DNA of 64,000 nucleotides from Luteimonas sp. FCS-9 (GCF_001014645.1 NZ_LASZ01000014.1:37928-101927); one strand, 5' to 3'. Shown: positions 9,511 through 25,073, counted from the first letter of the stretch. Notes: generated by a model not told the origin, from the letters alone. Translations and numbers: made by a program.

Positions 9511-10428
9511 TCAGCCGCGGCGCACGCCGTCGATGCGCACCCAGTCGCCCTCGCGCGCGACCGCCAGCTGCTCGAACCAGGGCCGGTAGCGGCGCAGCAG
9601 CGCCTCCTCCTGGCCGTCGAGGATGCCCGACAGCGCGATCCGCCCGCCCGGGGCGACGCGCTCGGCCAGCGTCTCGGCCAGCGCGTCGAGCGCCGAGGCC
9701 AGGATGTTGGCGACCACCACCGGGTAGTCCCCCTGCGGCGCGTCGCCGGGCAGGAAGACCGTCAGCGCCGCGTCCACGCCGTTGCGGGCGGCATTGTCGC
9801 CCGAGGCCTGCAGCGCCTGCGGATCGTTGTCGACGCCGATCGCCTGCGCGGCGCCGAGCTTGAGCGCGGCGAGCGCAAGGATGCCGCTGCCGCAGCCGTA
9901 ATCGAGCACGGTTCTGCCGGTCAGCTCGCCGTCGGCGGCCAGGACGTCGAGCCACTGCAGGCACAGCGAGGTCGTGGGGTGGGTGCCCGAACCGAACGCC
10001 AGGCCCGGGTCGAGACGCACGATCGCCGCGTCGTCGCCGGCCTCGTCGGGCACCTCGCTGTTCCACGGCACGATCCAGGTGCGCGTGCCGAAGCGCAGCG
10101 GCACGTACTGGTCCATCCAGGCGCGCTCCCAGTCCTGGTCCTCGACCTTGGCAAAGCCCGCGCGGGTCCAGTCGAGCCCGCCGTCGAAGGATTCGAGTGC
10201 GGCCAGCAGCGCCAGCGCATCGGTGTCGACGTCGAACAGCGCGGTCAGCACGACCGAGTTCCACAGCGGCGTCTCGCCGACGCCCGGCTCGAGGATCGCC
10301 TGCTCGTTGGAGGTGTCGGCGTCGGCGTCGAGCATCGTCACCGCCAGCGCGCCGACGTCCTCGAGCGCCCGCGCATAGCGCGGCTGCTCGGCTTCGCTGC
10401 AGCGCAGGCTCAGTTCGAGGTGAGGCAT
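9511..10428 (-). CDS. prmA: Ribosomal protein L11 methyltransferase
   Basis: SAM-dependent enzyme that trimethylates several amino groups of ribosomal protein L11. At 305 residues it has the usual length. The N-terminal substrate domain precedes [14 protein letters not shown] (residues 140-153), the SAM-binding motif [13 protein letters not shown] (174-186) and [15 protein letters not shown], the family's NILA motif. The ATG at 10428 ([10 protein letters not shown]) is the normal start even though the frame remains open upstream. It heads the prmA - DUF3426 - fis - purH run on the minus strand. Confidence 0.97.
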   Translation of the reverse strand: MPHLELSLRCSEAEQPRYARALEDVGALAVTMLDADADTSNEQAILEPGVGETPLWNSVVLTALFDVDTDALALLAALESFDGGLDWTRAGFAKVEDQDWERAWMDQYVPLRFGTRTWIVPWNSEVPDEAGDDAAIVRLDPGLAFGSGTHPTTSLCLQWLDVLAADGELTGRTVLDYGCGSGILALAALKLGAAQAIGVDNDPQALQASGDNAARNGVDAALTVFLPGDAPQGDYPVVVANILASALDALAETLAERVAPGGRIALSGILDGQEEALLRRYRPWFEQLAVAREGDWVRIDGVRRG

Positions 10429-10498
10429 GGTGAATTTCCGCGACGTGGGGCCGGCATCTTCGGCCCCGCGTCCCGGCGCGTAAAGAGCGGGCGTCGGC

Positions 10499-10798
10499 TC
10501 AGGGCGTCGGCGTCGGGTCGGGCGGCGGAGGCGCGGGATCGCCGACCGGCTCCGACAGCGGGCCCTGCTCGACGCTGTCGGGCGGCGGCACGGCGGTGCG
10601 CCGGCCGTCGACGTCCTGGGCGGTGATGCCGGCGTCGGCATCGGGATTGCGGTTGGCGTCGCGGTCGGCCGGCTCGACCGTCTGCGGGTCGGTCGACAGC
10701 GCTTCCTGCTGCTCGCGCCGGTCGCAGCCGGCGGCCGCGAGCAGGGCCAGCGAGGCGAGGACGGGGACGAGCGGGCGCGCGAACGGCGAGGGGCGCAT
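10499..10798 (-). CDS. Small predicted lipoprotein
   Basis: A 99-residue protein with a clear lipoprotein signal: [11 protein letters not shown], a Leu/Ala-rich hydrophobic stretch and lipobox LAAAGC with the cysteine near residue 25. The mature part is short, acidic and then proline-rich ([12 protein letters not shown] at the C-terminus), with no recognisable fold, so it may be a tether or structural envelope peptide. It is 70 nt upstream of prmA on the same strand. The signal peptide makes it credible; the function is unknown. Confidence 0.7.
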   Translation of the reverse strand: MRPSPFARPLVPVLASLALLAAAGCDRREQQEALSTDPQTVEPADRDANRNPDADAGITAQDVDGRRTAVPPPDSVEQGPLSEPVGDPAPPPPDPTPTP

Positions 10799-10857
10799 GG
10801 CGGACTCCGGGTCGACGGCGGGTGGTCCACCTTGCGGCGGGCGCTGCATGCGCGGCG

Positions 10858-11646
10858 TCAACGGGATCCGAGCGCCTTCTGGCGCGCGACCGCATCGCGC
10901 GCCAGCGCCTCGCGGGTGCCCACGACCATCTCGGTCAGCCAGTCGATCAGCACCGCGGTGTACTGCAGCTGGTGACGCTTCTCGGTCAGCGCGTGGTCGG
11001 CGCCGCGGATCACCCGCGAGGTCAGCGACCGCGCCGCGCCGAACGCGCCCTCGAAGTTCTTCGTCACCCGGTGCGGCACGATCGTGTCGTGCTCGGCCTC
11101 GACCAGCAGCACGTCGCCGGCGTAGGCGGCCGCGGCGGCGAGCGCGCAATTGTCGGCCGGCCCGAGCGCCGAGGCGCGATAGGCCATCAGCCCCGGGTCG
11201 GCGTTGAGCGAGGTCTTGGGCGCGTCCCAGCCGGCGTCGGGGTAGAGCGCCGGCGAGCGCAGCGCCAGCCAGCGCACCGCGCGCTGGCGGGTCAGCAGCG
11301 CGGCCAGGTAGCCGCCGTAGCTGATGCCCACGACCGCGATCGCGTCCGGATCGACGTTGGGCACCGCAGCCAGGCGGTCGTAGGCCGCCAGCAGGTCGTC
11401 GAGGTTCTGCGCGCGCGAGACGCTGTCGCGCTGCGCGGCGTCGCGCGCGTGTCCGCGCAGGTCGAAGGTCAGGCACACGCAGCCCAGGCCGACGGCTTCA
11501 CGCGCGCGCACCAGGTTGTGCTGCTGGCGGCCGCCCCAGCCGTGCACGAACAGCACGCCGGGCAGCGATTCGGCCGGCGAGAGCAGCGTCGCGCTGAGGC
11601 GCTCGCGCTCGACGGCGATCTCAAGGGTCGACAGGCGCGCTTCCAT
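10858..11646 (-). CDS. Alpha/beta hydrolase
   Basis: A 262-residue alpha/beta-hydrolase resembling the serine-aminopeptidase/dienelactone-hydrolase type. The oxyanion-hole motif FVHGWGG lies at about residues 33-39 and the nucleophile elbow GISYGG at 107-112 (Ser109). A late aspartate ([12 protein letters not shown]) and histidine (GADHALTEK) complete the triad. No signal peptide is seen, so it should be cytoplasmic. Its start lies inside the end of the DUF3182 gene (26-nt overlap), which implies translational coupling and a joint pathway. The substrate cannot be told. Confidence 0.85.
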   Translation of the reverse strand: MEARLSTLEIAVERERLSATLLSPAESLPGVLFVHGWGGRQQHNLVRAREAVGLGCVCLTFDLRGHARDAAQRDSVSRAQNLDDLLAAYDRLAAVPNVDPDAIAVVGISYGGYLAALLTRQRAVRWLALRSPALYPDAGWDAPKTSLNADPGLMAYRASALGPADNCALAAAAAYAGDVLLVEAEHDTIVPHRVTKNFEGAFGAARSLTSRVIRGADHALTEKRHQLQYTAVLIDWLTEMVVGTREALARDAVARQKALGSR

Positions 11647-12787
11647 CGGGACCGGCGAAGTGGAGGGGAAGGTCGACGTCGCGACCGGCGTGGCGGTACT
11701 TGGTGATCAGCCCGCAACGTGGATCGTCGAGCGCGCAGTAGACGTCGGCCTGCGGCGGCACCCGGACGGGGCCATGGCGCTCGACGGTCGATGCTAGCAC
11801 GCGGCTCAGCGCCGGCTCGCGCCCGAGCAGCTCGAACGCGGCGAGCTCGGCCGGCGTCGCGCCGCCCACGCGCCACGACTGCTCGAGCACGCCGCCGTGC
11901 GGATGGCCGTGGCGGTCGCTGCCCCACAGCACGTCGTAGTTGCGCCGCGAACACAGCAGGCCCGGGTAGGCGGCCTGCGTGCAGCGGTCGTAGGCGATCG
12001 CCATCTCGACCGTGCGCCGCAGGCGCGGCTGGACGAACACGTCGAGCAGGTCGGGCATGCGCCCGCGCACCACGCATAGCGTCGACCCGCCGTAGACCGG
12101 GCCGCCGTCGCGGCCGCGGCCCAGGCCCTGGGTGCCGACGTAGGCGATGCTGCGCCCGCCCAGCCGCAGCTCGCCGACGCTGTAGGTGGCCGGCGCCGCG
12201 ACGTCGGTCTCCACGACGACGCCCGCGGCGACCTGCGCGGGCGACAGCGTCGCGAGCAGCCGCTCGCAGCCGGCCGCGTCGCGCACCACGTGCTGGCCGC
12301 CGCCGCCGACCCCGTCGGCGAGCTTCACGCGTGCGGCCGTGCCCAGGTGCAGCACGCGCGCGCAGGCCTCGCGCACGTCGTCGGCGGCGAACGCGCTGAA
12401 GCCGGGGAACGTGACCTCGCGCAGCATCGCGCCCAGGTCGCGGTGCCAGCCCTCGGGCGCCCGGGCGCCGGCGTCGACCAGGCCGTGGGTGATCAGCTTG
12501 CTGGCGACGAAAGCCCGCGGCACCACGCCGCCGAGCAGCGCCGCCTCGTCTGCGATGCCCCAGGGCGCGGCCTGCGCGGCGGTCAGCGTGTCCTGCGGCA
12601 CCAGGTAGGCGTCGCCGGGTCGCGCATCGGACGCGGCGGCGAAGCCGTCGAATGGCAGGCCGAGCAGGCGCGCGACCTCGCTGGCGACCCAGCCCAGCGT
12701 CGCCCGTTCGTGCCCCGGTCGGGTGGCGCGTGGGCCGGGCAGTGCGAGCACGCGTGTGGGCGGTGGCGGGAGCGGATCGGATGGCAT
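11621..12787 (-). CDS. DUF3182 family protein, ATP-grasp-like
   Basis: A 388-residue protein matching what I know of the DUF3182 family. The centre holds [17 protein letters not shown], which looks like the ATP-grasp pattern of a lysine followed by a glycine-rich loop, and further on VVVETDV and [17 protein letters not shown] resemble ligand-binding strands of that fold. An ATP-dependent carboxylate-amine ligase activity is therefore possible but unproven. It overlaps the downstream hydrolase gene by 26 nt; such a ligase/hydrolase pair could build and trim a peptide-like product. The reading frame is full length, with no sign of decay. Confidence 0.75.
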   Translation of the reverse strand: MPSDPLPPPPTRVLALPGPRATRPGHERATLGWVASEVARLLGLPFDGFAAASDARPGDAYLVPQDTLTAAQAAPWGIADEAALLGGVVPRAFVASKLITHGLVDAGARAPEGWHRDLGAMLREVTFPGFSAFAADDVREACARVLHLGTAARVKLADGVGGGGQHVVRDAAGCERLLATLSPAQVAAGVVVETDVAAPATYSVGELRLGGRSIAYVGTQGLGRGRDGGPVYGGSTLCVVRGRMPDLLDVFVQPRLRRTVEMAIAYDRCTQAAYPGLLCSRRNYDVLWGSDRHGHPHGGVLEQSWRVGGATPAELAAFELLGREPALSRVLASTVERHGPVRVPPQADVYCALDDPRCGLITKYRHAGRDVDLPLHFAGPDGSAPVDP

Positions 12788-12935
12788 GCGGTTCCCCGTG
12801 CGTGCGTGGCGGTGCCGGTCCCCCCGCCGCGAGTCTCGGTCGGCCGGCCGGGCCGGTAAAGGGGGCGGCAGGCCGCAACCACGGCCCTGTGATGCAGGTC
12901 ACGGCCGGCGCGCCGGGACCGCGCCCCCGATCGGC

Positions 12936-12941
12936 TAGAAT
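12936..12941 (+). promoter_or_regulatory. Possible -10 element (TAGAAT)
   Basis: TAGAAT followed by a GC-rich stretch, 85 nt before the TTG start of the gene at 13021. An almost identical context (TAGAATCGCCGCGCG) precedes the tRNA-Thr gene, which supports a promoter. No convincing -35 box. Confidence 0.35.
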
Positions 12942-13020
12942 CGCCGCGCGCGCCCGGTCCTCTCCCGGCACGGCCGGCGCACGCGATTCCAACCGTCGCG
13001 CGACCCCCGGGAGGTCCGCC

Positions 13021-13986
13021 TTGCCGTTCCGAGTGTCCGCCGTCCTCGCGATCGCAGCCGCCATGATCCTGGCGGTGGCGGCGTGGCGCGCGAGTGCGCC
13101 GGCGCCCGGCCACCGCGGGGCGGCGCGTGACGTCGCGGCCGCCGTGGACACGCGCCGGGCCGATGCCGCGCCGGACGTCGCGCTGCCGACGCGCCGCGTG
13201 CCGGGCGATGCGACGGCGCAGCCCGGCGCATCGGCGGTGCCGGTGCCGGTGCCGCCGCGGCAGGCGTTCGAGCGGGCCACCGACCTGTTCGCGCTGGTGC
13301 AGCGGCTGCAGCCGTTGGCCGACACCGGCGATGCCGAGGCGCGCTGGCTGGTCAGCCGGATCCACGAGTACTGCGCCGGCTACGCCCGCGCGCCGGTGGA
13401 CTACGCGCGCGACACGCTGCTCATCGCCAGCCTGCAGTTGCCGGCCGCCCGCCCGCTGCACGCCGCGCGGACCCGCATCGAGCGGCGTTGCGGGCGCTTC
13501 GTCGCCGGCGACGCGCCGAGCTTCGTGCAACTGGTCGAGCAGCGCCGCGAGGCCGCGCTGGCCGGCAGCCTGCCCGCCGAGGCGGCGCTGCTGGCGATGG
13601 GCGAGCCGCTGGAGGACGACGAGGACTATCGCCGCGCGCTGGTCGAGCGGGTCCGCGACTCGGCCGATCCGGAGGCCTACGTGGCGCTCGCGCCGGCGAT
13701 GGGACTGGCCGCGGCCGGGGACCCGGCGCTGGCGAGCGAGGTCGCGGGCTCGCAGCTCACCGAGATGGCCTGGCAGAACGCGGCCTGCGGGCTGGGGCTC
13801 GACTGCAGCGGCGATGGCGCCCTGATGACCCAGTACTGCGCCGAGGGCGGCATCTGCGCGCAGGACGCGGCGCAGGATTTCTCGAGTTTCGTCCGGCAGG
13901 CGGCACCGCCGGAGGATGCGGAACGGATCGATCGGATGGCAGCTGAACTACGACGCGACCGGCAGGTCGGGATGGTGACGAAATGA
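13021..13986 (+). CDS. Predicted envelope protein of unknown function
   Basis: A 321-residue protein with an N-terminal hydrophobic anchor (about residues 5-22), a Pro/Ala/Val-rich linker and a helical, cysteine-containing domain (cysteines near HEYCAGY, ERRCGRF, NAACGLGLDCSGDG and YCAEGGICAQD). TTG at 13021 is proposed as start because an excellent Shine-Dalgarno sequence, GGGAGGT, lies just upstream and no ATG in frame gives a sensible N-terminus. The stop overlaps the next gene's ATG (ATGA). I recognise no family; the even number of cysteines suggests a disulfide-bonded periplasmic domain. Confidence 0.7.
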   Translation: MPFRVSAVLAIAAAMILAVAAWRASAPAPGHRGAARDVAAAVDTRRADAAPDVALPTRRVPGDATAQPGASAVPVPVPPRQAFERATDLFALVQRLQPLADTGDAEARWLVSRIHEYCAGYARAPVDYARDTLLIASLQLPAARPLHAARTRIERRCGRFVAGDAPSFVQLVEQRREAALAGSLPAEAALLAMGEPLEDDEDYRRALVERVRDSADPEAYVALAPAMGLAAAGDPALASEVAGSQLTEMAWQNAACGLGLDCSGDGALMTQYCAEGGICAQDAAQDFSSFVRQAAPPEDAERIDRMAAELRRDRQVGMVTK

Positions 13987-14435
13987 AGCAGCGGGCGTTT
14001 TCGCGCAGGGTGCGGTTCTGGTTCTGGACCGCGGTATTCCTCGGCTACTCGGTCGCGGTGGCGGGCGTGGTCGTCGACGCGATCGGCGACAGCTACCGCG
14101 GCCTGGCCAAGGTCGCCGAGACCACGATCGAGGCGCCTGCCGAGCAGCGCCGGCTCGGTGCGGCGCAGGTCGCCGCGCTCTACCGCGCGCAGAGCGCGAC
14201 CCCGCTGCGCACGTTGCCGGCAGGCGCGACGTTCCGCGTGGTCTGGCCCGACGGGTCCAGCGAGATGGTGCGCATCGTCAGCCCGTCGAGCGAATACGGC
14301 ACGCGGCTGGTCGAGGGTTCGCAGCTCGGTGCGCCCGACCTGCTGCAGCCCGCGCATGCCGAACTGCAGGTGGTGCCGGTATCGACCGCGACGCCGTCGC
14401 GCCGCGCACCGCGCGGAGACGTCGCCACCGACTGA
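13983..14435 (+). CDS. Predicted single-pass membrane protein of unknown function
   Basis: A 150-residue protein with one N-terminal membrane helix (about residues 12-33) preceded by Arg/Lys (MKQRAFSRRVRF), so the rest should be periplasmic. The C-terminal part, with TFRVVWPDGSSEMVRIVSPSS, could form a small beta domain. It overlaps the preceding gene by the ATGA tetranucleotide, so the two are translated together and probably act together at the envelope. Function unknown. Confidence 0.7.
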   Translation: MKQRAFSRRVRFWFWTAVFLGYSVAVAGVVVDAIGDSYRGLAKVAETTIEAPAEQRRLGAAQVAALYRAQSATPLRTLPAGATFRVVWPDGSSEMVRIVSPSSEYGTRLVEGSQLGAPDLLQPAHAELQVVPVSTATPSRRAPRGDVATD

Positions 14436-14977
14436 CGGCGCGGGGCGGACGGGCGGGCAGCTTCCTCGTGCGATGCCCCGTTTCGGCCCGGGCACATGGC
14501 CGTTGGAAACGAGCGGCGAACGACCCGACGACGACCGTCCGCGCGATCCGCAAGCCGATGCCCGGCGCGGTCGGCTGGCCCTTGCGCGGAACCAAGGAGG
14601 AGGCCGCCACCGTACGGCGGTGGCCGGAGGCGTCGCGGCAAGGGCCTGCCGGCCACGACGGGGACCGTCGGGTCGCGATGAAGAGAAGCGAAGCGCAGCA
14701 CCGACGCGCCTCGATGTCGCCGGCAATCTCCGCAGTCGGGCGAAGCCCATTTTTTGTGCGCTGGCGCACACACGGCGCAAGATCGTCGCGTGGCGTCATG
14801 GCGCGGCCATGCGCGCTTCACGACGTTTTTATTGGGTCATCCCGATAGTCCATTCAGGCCGGCGCACTGCCGCCGGTCGGTGACTCCCCCGCACGCCAAA
14901 ATCCGCCATGGACCGCCGCCCGCCCGGGCAGCGTGCCGTATGACGGCCGTTCGTCGCCACGTTTCACGGACTTCGTC
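14436..14977. other. Long intergenic region before the glucan operon
   Basis: 542 bp without a credible gene. It has an AT-richer stretch at about 14750-14850 with a TTTTTT run and the hairpin TGTGCG-CTGG-CGCACA (14755-14770). The T-run precedes the hairpin on the plus strand, so it is not a terminator for the genes on the left. The 5' leader and promoter of the glgA operon should lie here, but I cannot place a promoter with confidence. Confidence 0.6.
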
Positions 14978-16527
14978 ATGCCCCAGCCGATCGACCACCC
15001 AGGACCCGTGGTCCGCCCCAAGACCCCCCGCGCCGCGCAACGCCAGCGCGATGCCCGCGGCCGCTTCACCCGCCGCGCACCGCTCGCCGCGCAGGCCGCC
15101 GCCGGATCGTCGCGGCAGCCGTCGCTGTTCGTGACCTCGGAAATGAGCGATTTCGTCAAGGCCGGCGGCCTGGGCGAGGTCGCCGCGGCGCTGCCGCGCG
15201 TGCTGCGCGCGCGCTACGACGTGCGGGTGCTGATTCCCGGCTACCCGGCGGTGCTCGAGAAGGCCGGCGCCCTGGAGATCGTCGGCGAGGTCGCCGGCGT
15301 GGCCGCGCTGCCGGCCTGCCGCATCGGGCTCGTGCGCCAGGCCGACGGGCTGCCGGTCTACGTGCTGCTCAACGCCGCGCTGTTCGAGCGCGAAGGGTCG
15401 CCCTACGTGTCCGATGCGGGCACCGACTGGGACGACAACGCGCTGCGGTTCGCGACGCTGTCGCACGCGGCCGCGCAGATCGCCGCAGGCCGCGCCGGCC
15501 TGGGCTGGACGCCGCGGCTGCTGCACCTCAACGACTGGCCGTGCGCGCTCGCCGCCGGCTACCTGCGCTGGTCCGCCATCCCGGTGCCGAGCCTGCTGAC
15601 GATCCACAACCTCGCCTACCAGGGGCTGTTCCCGACCGCGATGGCGGCGCAGCTGGGCATCCCCGACGCCGCCGCGCCGGCGCTCGACTTCTACGGCCGG
15701 CTGTCGTTCCTGCAGGCCGGCATCGTGCATGCCGACCAGGTCAACACGGTGAGCGTGAGCTACGCGCGCCAGATCACCGGGCCGGAGCTGGGTTGCGGCC
15801 TCGACACGCTGCTCGCGCGCCGCGCCGCGGCCGGCCGCCTGAGCGGGATCATCAACGGCGTCGACCCCAGCTACGACCCGCGCACCGACGCCCACCTGCG
15901 CGTGCACTTCAGCGTCAACCAGTGGCAGGGCAAGAACGTCAACGCCGAGCAGGTGCGCCGCGAATTCCACCTGCCGCAGAGCCGCGGCCCGCTGTTCGCG
16001 GTGGTCTCGCGGCTGGTGCACCAGAAGGGCATGGACCTGGTGGTCGAGGTCGCGCCGCAGATCGCCGCGGCCGGCGGCCAGATCGTGTTCGTCGGCCAGG
16101 GCGAGCGCCAGATCGAGCGTGCGGTGCGCACGCTGTGCGGCCGCTACCCGGCGCACATGGCGGCGATGATCGGCTTCGAGGAGAGCGTCGCGCGGCGCGT
16201 CTACGCCGCGTCGGACTTCCTGCTGATGCCCTCGCGCTTCGAGCCCTGCGGGCTGAGCCAGATGTACGCCCAGCGCTTCGGCAGCCTGCCGATCGCGCAT
16301 GCCACCGGCGGGTTGATCGACACCGTCGACGACGGCGTGACCGGCTTTCTGTTCGCCGAGCCGTCGGCCGACGCGCTGCGCCGCTGCGTGGGGCGGGCGT
16401 TCCGCACCTGGCGTCTGCCCGGCCTGATGTCGGCGATGCGTCGCGCGGCGATGCTGGCACCCTCGGGCTGGGAGCATGCCGGCCAGCGCTACGCAGACCT
16501 CTACGCGCGCACCGCGGCGCGCGCGGC

Positions 16528-16531
<4 letters not shown>
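14978..16531 (+). CDS. glgA: Glycogen synthase
   Basis: Transfers glucose from a nucleotide sugar (normally ADP-glucose) to the growing alpha-1,4-glucan. It is a GT5-type enzyme with the N-terminal KAGGLGEV loop (from Lys61) that binds ADP-glucose, the [10 protein letters not shown] segment and the C-terminal [14 protein letters not shown] motif. From ATG 14978 the protein is 517 residues; about 45 residues rich in Arg ([13 protein letters not shown]) precede the usual start [13 protein letters not shown]. It is the first gene of a tightly overlapping operon. glgC, which makes ADP-glucose, is not in this window. Confidence 0.95.
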
Positions 16532-18725
<2,194 letters not shown>

Positions 18726-18738
<13 letters not shown>

Positions 18739-20486
18739 ACGCCCGGGCCGGCGCCTGGGGCGCGCAGCCGCAGGCCGACGGCACGGTGCGGTTCTCGATC
18801 TGGGCGCCGGCCTGTACGCAGGCCTGGCTCGTCCCCCAGGACGGTGCCCCGGTGCCGATGCGCGCCGACGGCGACGGCGGGTTCGTGCTCGAGCATCGCG
18901 CCGCGCCCGGCCTGCGCTATCGCTACCGGCTCGATGACCGGATCGTGCCCGATCCCGCCTCGCGCTGGCAGCCCGAGGGCGTCGACGGACCGAGCGCGGT
19001 CGTCGATCCGGCGGCCTACCGCTGGCGCCACGACCACTGGCGCGGGCGTCCCTGGAACGAGACCGTGCTCTACGAGCTGCACGTCGGCGCCTGCGGCGGC
19101 TACGCGGGCGTGCGTGCGCAACTGCCGCGGCTGGCGAAGCTTGGCATCACCGCGATCGAGCTGATGCCGCTGGGCGAGTTCCCGGGCACGCGCAACTGGG
19201 GCTACGACGGCGTACTGCCGTACGCGCCGGCGTCGGCCTACGGCACGCCCGACGACCTGCGTGCGCTCGTCGACGACGCCCACGGCCACGGCCTGATGGT
19301 GTTCATGGACGTGGTCTACAACCACTTCGGCCCGCACGGCAATCATCTGCCGGCCTACGCGCCGGCGTTCTTCCGGGACGACACGCCGACGCCGTGGGGC
19401 GCGGCGATCGATTTCCGCCAGCCCAGGGTGCAGCGTTTCTTCATCGACAACGCGCGCATGTGGCTGCACGAGTACCGCGTCGACGGGCTGCGGCTCGACG
19501 CGGTGCACGCGATCGCGCCGCAGGATTTCCTCGCGACGCTGCGCCGCGCGCTGCGCGCCGATCTGCCGCCGGGCCGGCACGTCCACCTGGTGCTGGAGAA
19601 CGAGCACAACACCGCTTCGTGGCTGGGCGACGACGGCTACGACGCGCAATGGAACGACGACTTCCACAACGCGCTGCACGTGCTGCTGACCGGCGAAACC
19701 GAGGGCTACTACGCGGCGTTCGCCGACGACCCGGCCGCGCACCTGGCGCGCGTGCTCGGCGAGGGTTTCGCCTTCCAGGGCGAGGCCGACGCGCGCGGCC
19801 ATGTGCGCGGCGAACCCAGCGCGCACGTGCCCCCGCGACACTACGTGGCGTTCGCGCAGAACCACGACCAGGTGGGCAACCGCGCGTTCGGCGACCGGCT
19901 GGCGGCGCAGCTGCCCGCCGCGCGCCTGCGCGCGGCGCTGGCGTTGACCGCGCTCACGCCGATGGTGCCGCTGTTCTTCATGGGCGAGCCCTGGGGCGCG
20001 ACCGCGCCGTTTCCGTTCTTCACCGATTTCCCGGCGCCGCTCGACGCCGCCGTGCGCGAGGGGCGGCGCCGCGAGTTCGCGTCGTTCGCGGCGTTCGCCG
20101 ACCCGCAGGCGCGCGCCCGCATTCCGGACCCGAACGCGCCCGCGACGTTCGCGCTGGCGCGGCTGGATCCGGACGAGGCCGACGCGGCGCCCGGCGCCGA
20201 CTGGGCGGTGTGGTTCGCCGACCTGCTGGCGGTACGCCGGACGCAGCTGGTGCCGCGTCTGGACGGACTGCGCGCGCAGGGCGCGGCCACGATCGCGCCC
20301 GCCGCGGTCCACGCGGCCTGGTCGGATGGCACGTGGAAGATGGACCTGGTCTGCAATCTCGGCGCGACGCCGGTGCCGTTCGAGTCGACCCTGGCGGCCG
20401 TGCTCGGCCACTACCGCAGCGACGGCGGTCCCGATGCGGCGCAGGTGCCGCCCGACACGCTGGCGCTGCGCTGGAGCCGGGCATGA
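18726..20486 (+). CDS. treZ: Malto-oligosyltrehalose trehalohydrolase
   Basis: Releases trehalose from the maltooligosyl-trehalose end made by TreY. GH13 protein of about 586 residues with an N-terminal CBM48-like domain ([16 protein letters not shown]), the nucleophile Asp258 in [11 protein letters not shown], the acid Glu291 in [12 protein letters not shown] and the third carboxylate in [17 protein letters not shown]. Two starts are possible: ATG 18726 (13-nt overlap with glgB, chosen) or GTG 18735, which would give the 4-nt GTGA overlap like the other junctions of this operon. The mature enzyme is hardly affected. Confidence 0.95.
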
Positions 20487-22377
20487 GCGCGGCGTTGCAT
20501 GCGCTGGCCGATGCCGCCGGACTGTGCCGCGCGTGGGAGGACGCGTCCGGACGCGCGCGCATCGTCGACGACGACGCGCTGCGCGCGATCCTCGCGGCGC
20601 TGGGCCTGCGGACCGGCACCGCGGCCGACATCGACGACGCGCGCCGCGCCTGCGCCGCCGCCGGAGAGACGCCTGCACCGCTGGCGACCGCCGAGGCCGG
20701 ACAGGTCTGCCGGCTGCCTGCCGCGGGCGCCGCGCTCGTGCTGACCCACGAGGACGGCGGCGAATGCGTCGTCGCCGTGGAGGCGGACGGTCGCGCCACC
20801 GCGCCGTGGCGGCCCGGCGACTGGCGGTACGCCTGGCGGGGCCGCACGCACACGCTGGCGGTCGCGCCGACGCGCTGTTTCGGCGTCGCCGACGCGCTGG
20901 GCATCGCGGCGCCGCGTGCCTGGGGCGTCGGCCTGCAGGTCTACGGTACGCGCGCGCCGGGCGACGGCGGCGTCGGCGATGCCGCCGGCGTGCTCGACTG
21001 GGCGCAGCGGGTCGCGGCCGCCGGTGGCGACGCGCTGGCGCTCAGCCCGGTGCATGCCGCGCGGCCGCCGGGCGACGGCTACAGCCCGTACTCGCCGAGC
21101 GACCGCCGCTTCCTCGACCCGGTGCATGCCGCGCCGGCGCTGGTACTCGGCGATGCGACCGTCCACACACTGTGGGCTGAGGCCGGCCTTGATGCGACCG
21201 GCGACGCCGACGCGGACCTCGTCGACTGGCCGGCCGCCGCAGGGCTGCGATGGCGCCGGCTGCGCTTACTGCGTGCGGCGCGAGACCGGCTGCCCGACGC
21301 GGCGCGCGCGTCGCTGGCGCACTTCGAACATGCCGGCGGTGCCGCGCTCGAGGCCTTTGCCGCGCACGCGGCCGCCGATTTCGGCGGCGGCGATCCGTCG
21401 CTGCATCGCTTCGCGCAATGGCTGGCGGCCGATAGCTGGGACCTCGTGCAGCACGCTGCTCGCGAGCGCGGCATGGGCCTGGGGCTGATCGCCGATCTCG
21501 CCGTCGGCTTCGACCCCGCCGGCGCCGAGGCCGCCGCGTGCCCCGACGCGGTGCTGCAGGGCCTGGAACTCGGCGCGCCGCCCGATGCGTTCAATGCCGA
21601 CGGCCAGGTCTGGGGCGTGACCGGCTACGCGCCCGGCGGCCTGCGCCGCAGCGGCTTCGCGCCGTTCCGCGCGCTGCTCGACGCGACGATGCGCGGCCGC
21701 GGCGGCATCCGCATCGACCACATCCTCGGCCTGATGCGACTGTGGGTGGTGCCGCGCGGCGCACCGTCGTCGGCCGGCGCCTACCTGCGCTGCCCGCTGG
21801 ACGACCTGCTCAACCTGGTCGTGCTGGCGTCTTGGCGCCACCGCTGCATCGTCATAGGCGAGGACCTGGGCGTGGTGCCGCCGGGCATCCGCGACACGCT
21901 CGCACGGCGCGGCGTGCTCGGGATCGACGTGCTGCCGTTCACCCGCGACGCCGACGGCGCGTTCCTGCCGCCGGCACGCTGGCGGCGCGAGGCGGTGGCG
22001 ACCACGACGACCCACGACCTGCCGACGCTGGCCGGCTGGGCCCGCGGCCGCGACCTCGACTGGCGCGTGCGCCTCGGCAGCCTGACGCCGGCGGACGAAC
22101 GCGCGCAGCGCCAGGCGCGCGCTGCCGACGTCGCCGCGCTCGACGCCGCGTGCGCGCAGGCGCTGGGCACGACCGGGCCGGCGGCCTGGTCGGCGCTCGT
22201 CGCCGCGTCGCCGGCACCGCTGGCGCTGCTGCCGGCCGAGGACGCGCTGGGCCTGGACGAGCAGCCGAACCTGCCGGGCACCGTCGACACCCACCCCAAC
22301 TGGCGCCGGCGGCTGCCGGCAGCGGATGTGCGGCTGGACGCGGCGCTGGCCGCCTTCGATGCCGCCAGGCGAACCGC

Positions 22378-22381
<4 letters not shown>
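20483..22381 (+). CDS. malQ: 4-alpha-glucanotransferase (amylomaltase)
   Basis: Transfers maltooligosaccharide segments between glucan chains, recycling short chains into substrates that TreY or glycogen enzymes can use. The 632-residue GH77 protein shows SPYSPSDRRFLDP, GIRIDHILGLMRLWVVP (nucleophile Asp), VIGEDLGVVPPGI (acid Glu) and TTTHDLPTLAG. An N-terminal extension of about 135 residues precedes the barrel, as in E. coli-type MalQ. It overlaps treZ by ATGA and is followed by treY in the same way. Confidence 0.95.
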
Positions 22382-24881
<2,500 letters not shown>

Positions 24882-24885
<4 letters not shown>

Positions 24886-25073
24886 GTCGAACGACGATGG
24901 ACGAACAGCAGCGGACCGCCCGCATCCGGGAACTCGCACGCGAGATCTGGCAGGCCGAGGGACGCCCAGACGGCGAATCGCTGCGCCACTGGGCGATGGC
25001 CGAGCGGCTGGTCGACGCCGAACTGCAGGCCGAGCGCGAGAACGTCGAGCACGCCGCCGGAACGCCGCGCTGA
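24882..25073 (+). CDS. DUF2934 family small protein
   Basis: A 63-residue, strongly charged, helical protein. The core IRELAREIWQAEGRPDGES followed by HWAMAERLVDAE is the signature of the DUF2934 family, whose function is unknown. The ATG at 24882 overlaps the treY stop (ATGA), and its own stop overlaps the glgX start (TGATG), so it is translated between two glucan enzymes. Small DUF2934 proteins are often encoded close to glgX or other trehalose/glycogen genes, so a structural or regulatory role with these enzymes is possible. Confidence 0.85.

Noticed and set aside
14755..14770. TGTGCG-CTGG-CGCACA hairpin next to a T-run as a terminator
   Set aside because: The T-run comes before the hairpin on the plus strand and is an A-run after it on the minus strand, so it has the wrong order for an intrinsic terminator in either direction.
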